From Collybiopsis luxurians FD-317 M1 (Eukaryota > Basidiomycota > Agaricomycetes > Agaricales > Omphalotaceae), in contig KN834868.1 of assembly GCA_000827265.1 (NCBI GenBank), positions 76,749 to 128,775 on the forward strand: a stretch of 52,027 nucleotides of DNA. Direction: 5' to 3'. This document shows positions 10,715 through 21,176 of the stretch, one piece after another. Numbering within the stretch: the first letter of the stretch is position 1; each line of letters starts with the position of its first letter. The notes beneath the pieces are model-generated. The model ran no database searches. It had not been told where the DNA came from and saw only the letters and a list, made by a program, of their open reading frames with translations. The position numbers were made by a program, and so were the translations under genes.

Positions 10715-11330
10715 TGGTGTTCCATATATTGAATTCAATAGTTTTTTTTGTTACTACTACTGGGTTAAATTCCACAATCTGTATAATTGAAATATTACTG
10801 AGTGAATAATAAATTCATGATGTTATAAATAAATGTCAATATGAATATGTATGAATGACCCTGGGGATGTCCAGGGACAATGAAAGACACATAGGGTACT
10901 TGTGAGGGACCCTCAGAGACCCTGAAGATCTCTAGGATTTTAGCCATAGCCTGAGGGACCCTCAGAGAGCCTGAAGGTCTCTAGGATTTTGGCTATAGCC
11001 CAGGGTGCCCAGGGTGCCCAAAGCTCCCAAAGATGCCTAGGTTAAGGGCTAAATCCTGGGGACCTCTAGGGATGTCTTGGCTACCCTGGGCCAAAGGTAG
11101 TTTTCCAGATGATGGAGAGAATGTGATAAAGGATTGTGTGAGAAGAAAATGAAGTGTACTGAAAACTGTCAGCGGCGGGAAGAAGAACCATTCTTTTTAC
11201 CTCCGGAAAAGTGAAGGCTACTATTGTTCTTGCAGTTAGCAGCCGTGTTAGCCACCTTCTTCTCAGACTTCCTGTCCTCTGCCTTTCGATGTCCACAAGT
11301 AGTGATTTCACTATAAAGAAGAGCTGTCTC
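10715..11330. other. Spacer with probable LTR remains of the gypsy element
   Basis: After the deaminase stop comes an AT-rich 3' flank and then, from about 10834 (TGTCAATATG), a CCTGGG/CCCAGG-rich stretch up to about 11100. Since the gypsy pol reads leftwards, its 3' LTR is expected here; the second LTR needed to prove the boundaries is not in the window. Confidence 0.35.
10902..11000. repeat. Two 50-bp tandem units
   Basis: Two adjacent copies start TGAGGGACCCTCAGAGA and end in ...TAGGATTTT followed by GCCATAGCC or GCTATAGCC, one at 10902-10951 and one at 10952-11000. They differ at only a few positions. Each unit contains the short palindrome GAGGGACCCTC. They lie in the putative LTR of the neighbouring gypsy element. 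Confidence 0.7.
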
Positions 11331-13514
11331 TCAGAGACATTCAAGTTCAGTCTCCTTAACTTCCATGTAACTGGGGCAAATACATTTCCCAGGAGCAAAG
11401 CATTCATAAGCCTCAATACTGAATAAGGACATGGAAGGGGATTTTTTATCAAGGTGAAGGATAGGGTGAGGGGTGTTGCTGTGAAACTGGGGATCAAAGA
11501 GGGCAAGCTTCTCATCGAGATCCTCCTGATTAAAAGCTGAGGCAAAGTATAGATAGCCAGCAGGCATCCAATCTATTTCTGTCTGTTGTTCCCTGAGAGC
11601 CTTGTCATAGTTGAGACAGAGATGAATATGTTGAGAGGAGAACATGACAAAGTCATCAATGTAACCATCATGAACTTTGTCAGTTGTGGAAAATCAGCTG
11701 TAAGATTTCCTTTTCAAGTACTGGAACTCATACATGGTAGGAGAGTGAGGTGAGGTTGTCAATGACAAGCAAGAGGGAATATTTCCACTACAGAAAGGAA
11801 TTGAAGTGGGGTTATTTTTATATACAGAGTTTGGGTATGAATTCTCATCATCAAACCAAATAGATGCAATACTGAGCTCAATCTGAACATTCTCTGGGGC
11901 TGAGTCATTACCATGAGGGATTTGATCTATACCAGCAACTCCCAAGAGTTCTAGATAGTCGGATAGATATGGGAGGTTAATTAATTCAGCCAATGGCATC
12001 CATGAAACATCTCCAGTGCTCCATCGTACCTGACCTATCGCATGTCTCTTAGATCCAGAATGGGAAATCATTTTATCAATTTGCCACTGAGGTTGAGCTA
12101 CAGGAGATTCCTGTAATTGATTGTCTAGTCTACCAGGGAATTGACAATCATCATTAGGTACATGAATTTGCAACAAGGATGCATGAAACACAGGGTGAAC
12201 TCCTTGTTGAATGAAATGACTTGGTAGGTCAATACGGAATGAATGATTACCAAAGTCCTTTACAATTTTATAAGGACCTATGTATTTAGGGATTAGCTTC
12301 TGAGCGAGACCCTTTTCAAAAGTAAGGTTCTTTGTAGAGAGGTAAACCAAATCATCTTCCTTAAAAGGATCATAATGTCATTTTCTATTAGCAGAATGAA
12401 CTTGCTTTACTTGAGGATCTAAAATGCTCTCATGTGCTGTCATGATAGCAAGTCTTTAAAGTCAAGCAAATGTACGAACAGCGGGATATTCATTACTGAG
12501 GTCTGAATTCCACACCATAGAATGGGGCATACATCCTGAGTTTAGAACAAAAGGTGTGTAGCTGGTAGACTCGGAATGTGCGCAGTTGATAGCAAACTCG
12601 ATGGCAGGTAATTTAGAAACCCAATCAGTTTGTGTAGCTGACACACACTGCCTAAACATTTGCATAACCATTCAGTTAGCACACTCAGTTGCTCCATCAG
12701 ACTGGGGATGGTAAGCACTGGACATGTTTAATTTAGTGTCCATCAACTCGTGTAATCTTTTCCAGAAAATACTTGTAAAGAGTGAGTCTCAGTCACTGAT
12801 TATACATTTAGGTAGTTCATGTAATTTATACACATGCTCAAACATAAGTTCAGCAACTTGTCAAGCAGTATAAGTAGTTTTGCATGGTACTAGATGTACC
12901 ATGGAAGTGAGTAAATTGATTATAACACAAATTGAGTCAAAAGAACTATCTTGATTCTTTGACTGAGGTAAAGGTCCTACAAAGTCAACACCTATAGCTT
13001 CCCAAGGATACATAGGAATCTCAGGTGGATGTAAAAGGCCGTAGGGTTTGTTGTTATCAGGTTTACTCATTTTACATATGTGGCATGATTTGCAAAAAGA
13101 TTTCATGTCCGAGACCATGTCTTTCCACCAGATATAGTCACATAGGTAATCAACAGTTTTGGAGGCTCCTAAGTGCACTAAGAGTGAGTGAGCTTTGGAA
13201 ATAACAATTTCCTGCATGCTCCTGCCATTAACAATGATTCTTGGTATGCATAGAACCTTAGAATCACTCTGTTTGAGATAAATCAAGCCATTAGTTACCT
13301 CAAAATTATGGTATTCTCTCAGAGATTCAAGAATCTTTTTGAATAAAGGATCCTCCTTGTACCTTCCCTTTAATACAGAATGTAGGTCCAAACCTTCATT
13401 TGTTTGGCTAAGTATACTCAACAACATAGCATCAGATAGATTTGGAACCGCTCCTTGATCCTGCTTTCTAGGACAAGCAGGAATTTTTATAGTGAGTCTT
13501 TCTTTTGTACTCAT
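11331..13514 (-). mobile_element. Ty3/gypsy retrotransposon, 3' half, decayed
   Basis: Read on the minus strand, the region carries the integrase zinc-binding module, the integrase core and the C-terminal chromodomain-like end of a Ty3/gypsy pol. Gag, protease, reverse transcriptase and RNase H are missing: coding similarity ends near 13514, where unrelated sequence starts. A further open frame downstream of the integrase (11331-11645) may be part of the same element. No LTR pair is present in the window, so this is a truncated copy that cannot move by itself. Confidence 0.85.
11694..13514 (-). pseudogene. Gypsy integrase with chromodomain-like C-terminus, multiple stops
   Basis: The order of motifs is HSLLVHLGASKT...CKSCHICKMSK (the HHCC zinc module), GVDFVGPLP (first catalytic Asp), PKCIISD (second Asp), SSAYHPQSDGATECAN (with the catalytic Glu), then ANRK/YDPFKEDDLVYLSTKNL, KYIGPYKIV, HPVFHASLL and a chromodomain-like stretch VRWSTGDVSWMPL. 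The frame is broken at about six codons (for example after TYTA, CIISD, ECAN and NRK). Five are TGA and one is TAA. At each of them an Arg CGA or a Gln CAA restores the family pattern, so they look like C-to-T changes rather than random indels. Confidence 0.85.
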
Positions 13515-13580
13515 GTAATGTTTGAGCTCAATGTCACGGAAGTGAGGTATGTTTACTGACCGAAGTTACTCTTGACCTGC

Positions 13581-13907
13581 TCATTTGGCTTTACCGTATC
13601 GATGAGCTTTTGTTTGAGCCAGGGAGCCTATAAGTACGTGCAGGGGAAATTTTAGTTCATATTCGAGTTCAGAAGATGGCTGAGCAGGGAAGGCAAAGGC
13701 TAAATTCATACATTAAACACACACCTCGAATTTTGGCATACTCAGAATGATCTTCGTTTGCGCTTGAGTTTTTTCACCTCTGGCCATCAGGGTCTAGGCA
13801 GGTGCTGCTGCAACGTAAGAATTCAGTTGGATAACGACGAAAGCCAATCCAACGATAATAGTCGTAAAACGAGGAAAAGTCATTAAAGTGAGAGGAAGCA
13901 TGAGCAT
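13581..13907 (-). pseudogene. Possible small secreted-protein gene with a premature stop
   Basis: On the minus strand an ATG at 13907 (or 13883) opens a frame with a strong hydrophobic segment, FTTIIVGLAFVVIQLNSYVAAAPA, that resembles a signal peptide with an AxA cleavage site (the segment is split here by description only at its end). It is followed immediately by a TAG and then by TLMARGEKTQAQTK. A GT-AG intron near 13680-13725 joins a second exon that ends at TGA 13581-13583. Upstream, near 14130, a TTTAAAAG element and a possible 5' leader intron can be seen. It could be a dead effector-like gene or a chance frame. No family was recognised. Confidence 0.3.
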
Positions 13908-14399
13908 AAACGTGACGATTGAACGGTAGCCTGAGCTGGAAACAAATCCTGTTTCTGAGAGGTCAATGTTCATGTTAGCATTGAGAGAAGCACAACAATA
14001 GCTCGGGACTCACTTGGGTGGCTCAGATTTTGGGCAGAAACTTCTGTCAGTACTTCAGTACTCTCTGACCAGCAGAGAGAAGGGGATGCAGAAGGGAATG
14101 CATCATCGAATGGATAGGTCTTTTAAATCATTTTCTGGTAGCACCTCTATTGAGTTAATGAAACCCTGCTGATGGCTTTCTCTTTCCCTGCAATGATGAC
14201 CATCCTGGTTGCATCCCAGGTCTGCAAATAAGCGAAAGTCTGCAGCGATGAATCACGATGCGTTACCGATACAGGAAACCTTGAAATGAATGGGCAGGAC
14301 GCGATAGCCTGGTGGGGCTGGGAAACTGACGATGATAACGCGTACTTTTTTTTTGGAAAGTAGCTGCAGCTCTAATATCTTGTTATGCTTCAATACTAA
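13908..14399. other. Non-coding spacer
   Basis: No coding similarity. The left part may be the leader and promoter of the minus-strand frame at 13581-13907; the right part runs into the decayed NIPA 3' end. A short T run lies near 14347. Confidence 0.35.
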
Positions 14400-16830
14400 C
14401 TAGTACATCCTCATCTGAGTCATGATCCATTGAGATCGATTACCTCCCTCTCCTTCTGCCACCAACTTACACTCTCATCCTGACCTGCATCCGTATTCCA
14501 TTTGGAAAACCTCGCCGACCTCCCTCTCAAAGACGACGAATAACCATCCCCACCTGTCTCCGTACCCAAGTCGGTATCAGTGCCTCAACGCCTCGCGGAG
14601 CCCGCCAAACAAGGGAATGACATCACTGTCGCTGAGCTAGGATTCCCGGCAGCAAGTTATGACGCTAAATATCACCCTAGAGTCCTTCTGACCCGGTTCC
14701 GCCCACTGTATCACCGGCCGAAAGTGCACTGTACGGGAGATTCTCCTGTCCCGGAGAACAAGGTGAGGGAAGAGGGAGAGAAAGATTTTCCGAGTTTGGG
14801 AGTTCGTTATCTGCGGGGCTTTCGCACAGAAGATCTTGTAAGCTTGGAGGGTACCTGTGGTGGTTACTGCGGTTTTGATCGGTCTTGCACATGGAGAGTG
14901 ACAGATACGAATCTGCGTGAGCTGGATGTGGTAGTCCACATATGCCAAGGGACGTTACGGTCGCTCAAGGACCCAGGATCGACCCTAGTTCCGCTCATTC
15001 CCGTGGGATGATATCGATGGACGACGAGCTGCGTGTCAAACTTGATCCTGGTCCGTTTGATCATCATCTTGCCAGCACTATACAGAAACGAGGCGTCATC
15101 TCTGCACGCAGCGCCGGTGAAAAAGAGCGCGGGCTCATCGATACAGGGGGCGTCGCACAGTCGATACTATTTGGAATCGCTGTGATATTCCGTGCTGGTG
15201 CTGCTCCCTGGTGAGAGCCAGATCCCTCGAGAAGGACCGCACGGCACCATGGTACCAGGCGGTAAAGTTTCATGCATTCCAGGTCGGCTTCTACCCCAAA
15301 TCTGGCTCCTTCTCCTCGCGCGAATAATACCATCGACGGTACCAAATGGGCCTCTTAAGGCGCTGGTACCAGGATTGATCCTTCTCGTCGTTCGCAAGAG
15401 GCGGTCGAGTTTGGTGAGATTCTTCTGGTCAACTTCGGGCATTTGTACGAGAGTTATATCGAAGCAGATGGCGACAAAACCTATGGCGAGGTTGATGATA
15501 GATGACGCGGAGGCCTTGAAACCTTGGGAGAGTACCTTGAGCGCTGTTAGTATTGGAAAAGGACACGGTCGAGCAATGGATGTACGATGGTCACCAGGAT
15601 GGAGAAATGTACCTGAAACAAAATGAGAAAAACCGTTCACGAGCATTGAGTAAGTGATGACACACGGAGAGCATGCTATGCAGGCGAAACCGAAAGCAAA
15701 CAACCATCCCCAACTAGTCTGGTTTGGCCGACAAGCATTACGAACCAGCGGCCGTGTTTAATAATGCCAGCAACGCATCACATTCAGATTAGTAGGCTTC
15801 TATAGCTGGAAAAACCCGCTGTTAGCACATGGTCAAAAGGGCTGGGACTATGGGCACATACTTTAGGAAGTAAAAACCACAATGCTCGAGCTGAAAACGG
15901 TCATGAGCATTCTGGCTCTCCAGGCATTCCGGGAAACTGGCACATATTGATGGCCAGCGATATGGTAATGAGAACCGATGCGTGCGCGAACGAGTGCGAC
16001 GCGATGAATGGTTTTTTGCTCTTGATTTGCTGGTACCTTCCGGTGGGCGTGGAAGGGAGAATCGTGATAGAACAGCGAACGGCGTACACAGTGTCGGGAG
16101 TGCCATTTAACGCTATGAGTACAGAGCCAGTCTAGGCACGAAACAGAGTTAGTCTGACCTTATGTTTGAGTTATATGGGAACGCACGATACTTAGCCCAC
16201 ATTCCAGTTGGTCAAAAGTTGTGAGTGGTTCCTTTGGAGATATTGAGGAGAGCATAGCGCAAATTTGTAGCTGATTGTGCGTGTTGAAGAGCTTGAATGA
16301 GCTAGGATTAACAATCTTGGGTCAATCTGAATGGTACTCGCATCGAAACTGAGCTACCAACAGCGACAGAAGTCTCTACAAAAGATCCACCTTCAGTAAC
16401 AGATCGGACGCGAAACGAAATATAAACGCACATTGAGAGATCACCAATTGTAATCGCTAGAAGCCGCCAGTAAAACTTTGGACAATTGTTCTATTGACAA
16501 TGAAGAGCGCGGTAATCATTTCTGTTCAGAATACCAGTGTAAATTCGTCAAATTCGCCCCACATTCAATATGGTATAATTTACCAACTTGGCGTAATCAT
16601 TACCTTTACTTGCTGCGTTGGCCTGGAGGCGGAACAGCCCTGGTTGAAGACGAATGAAGAAGGCACTAACCATGGCGAATAAGTTCCGCTATTCCAAACG
16701 GAAAGCTTTTGAGTAGCCAAACTTGGAAACATCAACACAGCTATAATGCAGAATCGATACGGGAAAACATCAAGAAAAACTTGAGAATAGTGTTGTTCGG
16801 GCGATGTCGAGTCCAACGTCAAGCTGTAAA
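14400..16830 (-). pseudogene. NIPA-type magnesium transporter pseudogene
   Basis: This is a diverged copy of the intact gene at 26699-29499, in the same orientation and with the same exon-intron order. Recognisable stretches on the minus strand include ALKVLSQGFKASASSI and LAIGFVAICFDITLVQM (last membrane segment), LTKLDRL, GSRPG/GRSRPGMHE, IWLSPGSSTSTEYH, KFDTQLVVHRYHPTG and, far upstream, LVPSSFVFN (second exon). Several frameshifts and stops separate them, and a large part of the Ser/Pro-rich tail is shortened. Intron positions such as the one corresponding to CTCATTGTCAATG are still alignable by eye. It cannot encode a working transporter. Confidence 0.75.
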
Positions 16831-17739
16831 CAGGTCACGGGTCAAAGCCGTCCCCGGTCCGGGATCTCATTGACCCGCTCTGATCAGCCCCATCAGCGTT
16901 CTCGCCAGAACCCAACCCAAATTTGGCGCAGAGGTACGGGCTTTGAGATTATGAGGCACAAGTCGCTCGAGCATAGATCTGCTTCATGTTCGAGTTAACT
17001 TTTAAATTTTCAACTTCTCGAAGTCTGCAGGTACTACATCGAGACTTCGAGTGCGGTAGAGGATGGGAGATATCTCTCCTTGGATATATTCTCGCATGAT
17101 CTGCCGGTGATGTATATGAATACTCCCGTCAATCAGAATCTCCACTACTGGTCTAGGTTATCGCATGAGGTGATTGAATGCCCCAATGTTTTTAATCCAG
17201 AACCATCACTTGGCACGTTCTCCGCATAACACCCATGAATCAACTACTTGACTTCTATCTGCCACGCTCCGATTAAATACTTTGACCACTCGTTGGGGAT
17301 TAAAATGACGTTTCTATAAACCATTTTCACTATGGATTGTTTCTGTTTCCCCGATTGTGAGGTACGACAGTGTTGGCAAGTACCCTCCGCTTTCATTTTT
17401 AATTGTTTTCTTCCGGTGTCGCTGCCCTATCTTCTTGCCGTCATTTTACATGCACGAGGTGCAGATACAATTGATAGATGAGATCCGACGAAATTAAATG
17501 CCAATTGCGGTATCTCCTACCCATGAAGAACGCATGTCAACTTATGTCTTGACAGCAAACTTTGTTCGGAATCTTTCATATACCGCGTCGACATTGATTA
17601 CAGGATGTGATACTATATGTGGACATGTATATCAAGTTCGGCCGACAAACCGGGTCAAGCTGTCCAATTCCAATTAATCATGCAACAGCACGCACATCAG
17701 AACTGATCATGAGAACATATCAGTTGTCAACCGCCAAAG
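16831..17739. other. Intergenic region between NIPA pseudogene and NLR-like gene
   Basis: No coding similarity was seen on either strand. The right end is the likely promoter region of the NLR-like gene. It does not resemble the upstream region of the intact NIPA gene. Confidence 0.4.
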
Positions 17740-17746
17740 TATAAAG
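17740..17746 (+). promoter_or_regulatory. TATA-box candidate of the NLR-like gene
   Basis: The heptamer TATAAAG lies 82 bp upstream of the ATG at 17822 and only 28 bp upstream of an in-frame ATG at 17768. At usual TATA-to-start spacing the transcript would begin close to 17770, which favours 17822 as the translated start. Confidence 0.4.
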
Positions 17747-17821
17747 AAAGACAAGCCGCAGCTGTACATGCCAATCTCTTCATCGAGTGCCATCATCACT
17801 ATTGTCACAGTGAAATCAAAC

Positions 17822-20800
17822 ATGCGCAAAACCGCTATCAAAGTCAAGAAATTCTTCGGAAAGAAGAAAAATCAAAAAGCCACACTGGCTGGGAATGTGG
17901 CATCGACTGATGCCCCAGACTCTGGAACCGCATCGCAGGTACCTTCTACCTATCAATCTGACACAGGTCCTGAGCCTGGGGTTGGAGTGACCAGTCAGAG
18001 TAGAACTGCACCTTCTGCTCAACCTGCTGAACTAGGAACTGAATTGCAGGTATCTTCTACTAAGCAGTCTGGTTTAGGATCTGGGGCTGTAGTTGACACA
18101 TTTGAAAGTGTGTTGGCAGTCCTGAAAGAAGTTTCCGCACCTTTCACACCATTGCAGGCTGCAGTAGGTGGCATTATTGAGTGCATTCATATTTACAAGG
18201 TTGGTTCTCAAAGTAATCAGTTTCAACTACTAATCACATACATTGTAATATAGAAAGTAGCCGGAAATACAGAGGCCCTTCAGGCTCTTGCAAAGGATCT
18301 AATCTCTCACACAAAACTTATGCATGAGCACCTAAACAGAGATGATATGGATGTATCTGAATGGACAATCATCGAAGATTTGGCCATGTAAGATAATCAA
18401 GTTCAGATAATGATATTGACTACTCACTTTCTTGTAGCAAGCTGGATGGAATCAACAAGAGAGTCAAGGAGCAGATGCAGAGTGGCAATTTTAAAAATGT
18501 GGTTCAAAAGGACCAGGTAGCTGATAGGATTGAAGGTTTTAAGAGGGAGATTCAGGATGCATATCAGGAATGCCAGGTAAAATCTAGATCAATGTCAAGC
18601 AAAATAATAGGTCTTATGCAATTTAAACAGATGAAACTGATTTCAGCTATTAAAACAGACACTGGAAAAATCTTGGAGGTAAATATTGTTAGCGACCAAT
18701 GCATACAAAAAATAATGGCATGATTTTAGGGAATTGCTCTAGCAAAGTTGGACCACTCTGCCAAGGCTTCTTATGATGCAGATGTAGGTGCACGATATGC
18801 TCGTAGGTTTTGCCATCCAGGCACAAGAACAAGGATCCTTGAAGAGATTCAAAAATGGGCTTCTGATCCCAATGGCCCCTCTGGGTACTGGATCTGCGGT
18901 ATGGCTGGAACAGGAAAGAGCACAATTGCCATGTCCACCTGTCAGAGCCTTAATGTAAAAGGCACTCTTGCTGCCTCTTTCTTTTGCTCTCGTCAACTTC
19001 CTGGTTGTAGAGAATACCAGTTGATCATTCCTACCCTGGCATATCAATTAGCCGGCTACTCTAGAAGATTTGCATTTGTCCTCAGAGATATTCCTAGTAG
19101 ATATCCTGATATTTCCTCAAAGAAGCCAGATGAGCAAGTGCGCAGGCTTCTCATTGACCCTTGGCAAAAATTGATGCAAAATAATGAAGTAAATATGAAA
19201 TTGCCAGTAGTTATGGTGGATGCTTTGGATGAATGTGAAGGTGTTGAAGTGGCATTAAACCCACTTACAGATGCAATTCAGAGTAACAAGCTTCCCAGGA
19301 TGAAGTTTATTTTTACTAGTCGCCCAAAGCATGCTATTGAGCAGTTGATGCATTCTCATTCAAGCCTAGGTGAAATTACAAAAGTAAAAGAATTCATTCT
19401 ACATCAGGTGGGAGAAACTGAAGTTCAAAATGATATCCACATATATGTAGAGTCAGAGCTGAACAACATTGGATCAGAAGTGGAACTTCAGAATATGACA
19501 AGACTGTGTGGAAAGCTCTTTATCTATGCTGCAACTGTAGTCAAATTTGTGAAGAGTGTGCAGGAACTCACCTGGCAGAAAAAAAGATTTGCCAAATTGC
19601 TGGGACAGAACGAAAAGCCAGCAGACCTTGAACAGCTCTATATGCAGGTTATACAGGATGCTATTCTAAATGATTTAGAGCCCAGCGAGCAGGAGCAGGG
19701 ATGGAAAGTTCTGCACACTGTAACAACTGTAATCAAACCATTATCTTGCAAAGCAATAGCAGAACTGTTATCATTGGAGGAAGACATTGTGGAAGGACTC
19801 ATAGCCAGGTTGCATGCAGTTTGCTATATCTCAAAAGTAAATCAGGCCATTTACACATTCCATTTATCATTCCCAGAATTTGTAACTAGCTCTCAGATTA
19901 TTGGAAGACCCTATGATTGTACTGCACAACACCTTCAGCTAAGTTTGGTATGTTTCCAACAGTTGGAAAAATTGAGATTCAATATATGTGATTTGCCATC
20001 ATCCTTTATACCAGATGCAGAGGTTGAGGGATTAAATAGGAAAATTAGAAAGAATATTGGGGAAACAGTGGAATATTGCTGTCAGTCTTGGAGCAATCAT
20101 GTTAAAATGGCAGATCCACAGAATAAATTAATGCAAAATCTAAAAGGATTTTTGCAAGAGAAGGGAGTTTTTTGGGTAGAAGCTATGAGTTTGTTGAAAG
20201 GATTAGCAAGATGTGGAGAAATGTTAGAAGTAGTACTACAGGTATGTTGCAGTTTCATAAGTACATAATTGCAAAATGCTTAAAAGATGTCAGAAAATAA
20301 CTGGTTTGAAGCTGATGGACATAAGAGACTTATTGTTAGATTTGCGAAATTTACTAATGGTATTTGGGAGTAGTGATGTCAATGGAATGACACCACATTT
20401 ATATCTAAGTATTATTCCATTTTGGGAGAAGAAAAGCATATTCAGGGTTGAAGTGAAAAGAACAGTAAGAATAGAACAACAGGTGATCAATAGACCGGGT
20501 TTGCAGATAGGAATACTAGGTACAACTGCAGCATTGACAAGTGTAGTTTACTCTAATGATGGAACCAGGATTGTATCTGGGTCTTCAGACAAAACTGTGA
20601 GGATCTGGGATGCCACCACTGGCACTCAGATTGGTGATCCTCTCCATGGCCATGATCATTCTGTCCAGTCAGTAGCATTTTCACCTGATGGAACCAGGAT
20701 TGTGTCTGGGTCTTATGACAGGACAGTGAGGATCTGGGATGCCACCACTGGCACTCAGATTGGTGATCCTCTCCATGGCCATGATGATTCTGTCCAGTCA

Positions 20801-21176
20801 GTAGCATTTTCACTTGATGGAACTAGGATTGTGTCTGGTTCTATTGATGACCGAGTGAGAATCTGGCATAGTACTAATCATGCTAGCAACAATTCATCAC
20901 CACCTATGTCTCATGGTAGGCCACATCAATTTTGTTCCTCATTCCACACTGACTCACTGTGTAGATGATGTAAATCCCCATTGGATCCTGTCATCAAATG
21001 GTTGGATCCAACTTTCCCATATCCCATTTCCTATTATTTGGATTCCTCACCCCTTCCGCAGAATGTTATGGACACCTGGAACCAAATGCATCATTTCATG
21101 TTTTGGGTATAACAAGCTGTCATTCCAAAATTGTGTGTATGGCATGAATTGGACCCAATGCATTTCAGATTTGTAA
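17822..21176 (+). CDS. NACHT-WD40 STAND (NLR-like) protein, 7 exons
   Basis: Exons 17822-18199, 18254-18387, 18438-18576, 18631-18678, 18730-20241, 20294-20915 and 20965-21176 give an open frame of 1014 aa (1032 if the in-frame ATG at 17768 is used). STAND receptors of this type are signalling ATPases thought to act in fungal non-self recognition and regulated cell death. Residues 1-230 are a basic start (KVKKFFGKKK), a low-complexity linker and a helical region. NACHT follows with Walker A GMAGTGKST (about 290-298) and Walker B VVMVDALDE (about 392). Three WD40 units end the repeat part. The last exon is a Trp-rich module (GWIQ, IIWIPHPF, VYGMNWTQC) that often closes agaricomycete NACHT-WD40 proteins. 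Only three WD units is short for the class. No frame damage was seen. Confidence 0.85.
20558..20871 (+). repeat. Near-identical WD40-coding repeats, 129-bp period
   Basis: Two full units (20558-20686 and 20687-20815), each coding for 43 residues that start DGTRIVSGS and end VAFSP or VAFSL, are nearly identical at the DNA level including silent positions. A third, partial unit (20816-20871) has diverged. The few differences cluster at the SSDKT/SYDRT stretch and one DH/DD site, that is, at positions normally exposed on the propeller surface. Confidence 0.85.
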
